A stretch of 33,113 nucleotides of DNA. Origin: Nevskia soli DSM 19509. Its GTDB lineage: Bacteria; Pseudomonadota; Gammaproteobacteria; Nevskiales; Nevskiaceae. The notes below the pieces were generated by a model, which did no database searches, was not told the origin of the DNA, and saw nothing but the letters and a program-made list of their open reading frames with translations. Within the stretch, counting starts at the first letter, position 1. Every line of letters starts with the position of its first letter. The DNA is taken from positions 1 to 33,113 of the forward strand of contig NZ_JONR01000048.1 in NCBI RefSeq assembly GCF_000711955.1. The letters run 5' to 3'. Shown in pieces: positions 32,037 through 33,113 of this stretch. The translations under genes and the position numbers were made by a program.

Positions 32037-33050
32037 TTGTCAGGCCACAGCACCGCCGCTTTCGACGCCGCCGAGTTCCGCAAGGCGCTGGGCTCCTTCG
32101 CCACCGGCGTCACCATCATCACCACCCGCGCGCCGGACGGCACGCCGATGGGCCTCACCGCCAACAGCTTCAACTCGGTGTCGCTGAGCCCGCCCCTGGT
32201 GCTGTGGAGCCTGGCCAATACCTCGATGAGCCTGGCGGCCTTCCGTGTCGCCCCTTACTGGGCGGTGCATGTGCTGGCCACCGACCAGGAGGAACTGTCG
32301 GCCCGCTTCGCCAGGCGCGGCGAATCCAAGTTCGCCGGGCTGGACATCGAGTCCGGCGTCGGCGGGGTGCCGCTGCTGAAAGGCTGCTCGGCGCGTTTCC
32401 AGTGCCGCACCGCGTTCCAGTACGAGGGCGGCGACCACGTCATCTTCCTGGGCGAGGTGCTGGCTTTCGACCGCAACGAGGCCGCGCCGCTGGTGTTCCA
32501 CGGCGGCCGCTATGCCCATGCCACGCGGCGCGATCCGCTCGGCGTCAAGCCGCGCAGCGCTTATCTGGAAGGCAGTTTCGGCGACGACTTCCTCGGCTAT
32601 CTGCTCGGGCGCAGCCATTTCCGCATGTTCGCGCAGATCCGCCGCCACCTGGAGGAAGCGCATCTCACCGACCAGGAGTTCTACGTGCTGTCTTCGCTGA
32701 CCCTGAAGCGGGCGATGACGGTGCGCGACCTCGACGCCGGCATGGCCGGCGTGCTCGACGAGAACAGCCATCGCGCCATCAAGTCCCTGGTGCAGCACGG
32801 CCTGGCGCGGGAAGCGGTGGCGGAAGCAGGCGTCGAGGGCCCGGCGTACGAACTCACCGACGCCGGCCGCGAGGCGGCCCTGCGGGTGATCTCCGCCGCC
32901 AAGGCGGTGGAGTCGCAGGTGCTGGAGCGCCTGGGGGCGGGCGAGGCGCCGGTGCTGAAATCGCTGCTGAACAGGCTGCTCGGGGTGATCGACCCGGAGT
33001 CGGCGGCGCTATGGGATGCTTCGGCGGAGTCGAAGGCGCCGACGCCTTAG
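32037..33050 (+). CDS. Flavin reductase fused to a MarR-like domain (two-component monooxygenase reductase)
   Basis: The 337-residue product starts with a flavin reductase-like domain (about residues 10-165): FRKALGSFATGVTIITT, GLTANSFNSVSLSPPLVLW, and the HVIFLGEVLAF and GGRYAHATR stretches. The C-terminal ~150 residues, including LTDQEFYVLSSLTLKRAMTV and YELTDAGREAALRV, look like a MarR winged helix. The same fusion occurs in the reductase of 4-hydroxyphenylacetate 3-hydroxylase from Acinetobacter, where the C-terminal part responds to substrate. TTG 32037 has GGGAG eight bases upstream and gives a normal N-terminus; an in-frame ATG at 31977 lacks a site. Its oxygenase partner is not in the window. 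Confidence 0.88.
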   Translation: MSGHSTAAFDAAEFRKALGSFATGVTIITTRAPDGTPMGLTANSFNSVSLSPPLVLWSLANTSMSLAAFRVAPYWAVHVLATDQEELSARFARRGESKFAGLDIESGVGGVPLLKGCSARFQCRTAFQYEGGDHVIFLGEVLAFDRNEAAPLVFHGGRYAHATRRDPLGVKPRSAYLEGSFGDDFLGYLLGRSHFRMFAQIRRHLEEAHLTDQEFYVLSSLTLKRAMTVRDLDAGMAGVLDENSHRAIKSLVQHGLAREAVAEAGVEGPAYELTDAGREAALRVISAAKAVESQVLERLGAGEAPVLKSLLNRLLGVIDPESAALWDASAESKAPTP

Positions 33051-33113
33051 AGCCTGTAACAGAATGAATCGCACCTGCGTTGCAGTCCAAAATCGCGTCA
33101 GGCAAGGCGGAGG
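33051..33113. other. Terminal non-coding stretch
   Basis: The last 63 bases follow the flavin reductase stop. They contain no clear gene start. The sequence GCGTCAGGCAAGGCGG has the feel of a dispersed intergenic repeat, but a single copy cut off by the window edge cannot support that. Confidence 0.2.

Noticed and set aside
1..33113. CRISPR array, tRNA or rRNA genes
   Set aside because: No regular repeat-spacer pattern, tRNA cloverleaf or rRNA stretch was noticed on either strand.

Overview
The window looks like a chromosomal stretch of a GC-rich gammaproteobacterium. The omega subunit, the Atu-type catabolic genes and the wax ester synthase would fit a hydrocarbon- or lipid-using lineage such as the Solimonadaceae/Nevskiales, but that placement is a guess from protein resemblance. 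Most of the window is strongly GC-rich; the first ~4.6 kb is visibly more AT-rich and carries an IS remnant.

Layout. (1) 1-332: the 3' end of an IS630-family element. (2) 330-7046, minus strand: a capsule operon, read as single-module KpsC-like Kdo transferase, GT4 glycosyltransferase, outer-membrane OPX lipoprotein, PCP/KpsE-like protein, KpsM permease, KpsT ATPase and a small ORF cut off by the IS. The export genes are in the ctrABCD/bexDCBA order of ABC-dependent capsule systems. (3) 7617-8426, plus: a lipoprotein with a papain-like Cys/His/Asp arrangement. (4) 8448-12305, minus: a metal (probably copper) tolerance operon of a His/Cys-rich small protein, TolC/CusC-like protein, multicopper oxidase and cytochrome c, behind a MerR-type long-spacer promoter. 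(5) 12364-13183, minus: two small membrane-anchored proteins of unknown function.

(6) 13286-28103: the main block, a divergent acyl-CoA catabolic locus resembling the acyclic terpene (Atu) pathway. The minus arm has an SDR, an enoyl-CoA hydratase with an N-terminal extension, an NTF2-like protein, an isovaleryl/citronellyl-CoA dehydrogenase-type enzyme and a second SDR. The plus arm has an AtuE-like hydratase, AtuA, a TetR regulator, biotin carboxylase, a separate biotin carrier, carboxyltransferase, an HSL-type esterase and a PrpE-like acyl-CoA synthetase. Most junctions in the plus arm are 4-bp start/stop overlaps. Two near-identical palindromes (TTGGTGAG-N4-ACTCAC) lie in the divergent promoter and before the dehydrogenase, and are probably the TetR operator. 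The implied route is activation, alpha/beta dehydrogenation, gamma-carboxylation of a beta-methyl enoyl-CoA, then hydration. No HMG-CoA-type lyase is present in the window.

(7) 28150-33050: RNA polymerase omega, a ferredoxin reductase and [2Fe-2S] ferredoxin pair of the P450-partner type without a P450, a WS/DGAT acyltransferase, and a flavin reductase-MarR fusion. The 63 bp after 33050 hold no recognised gene.
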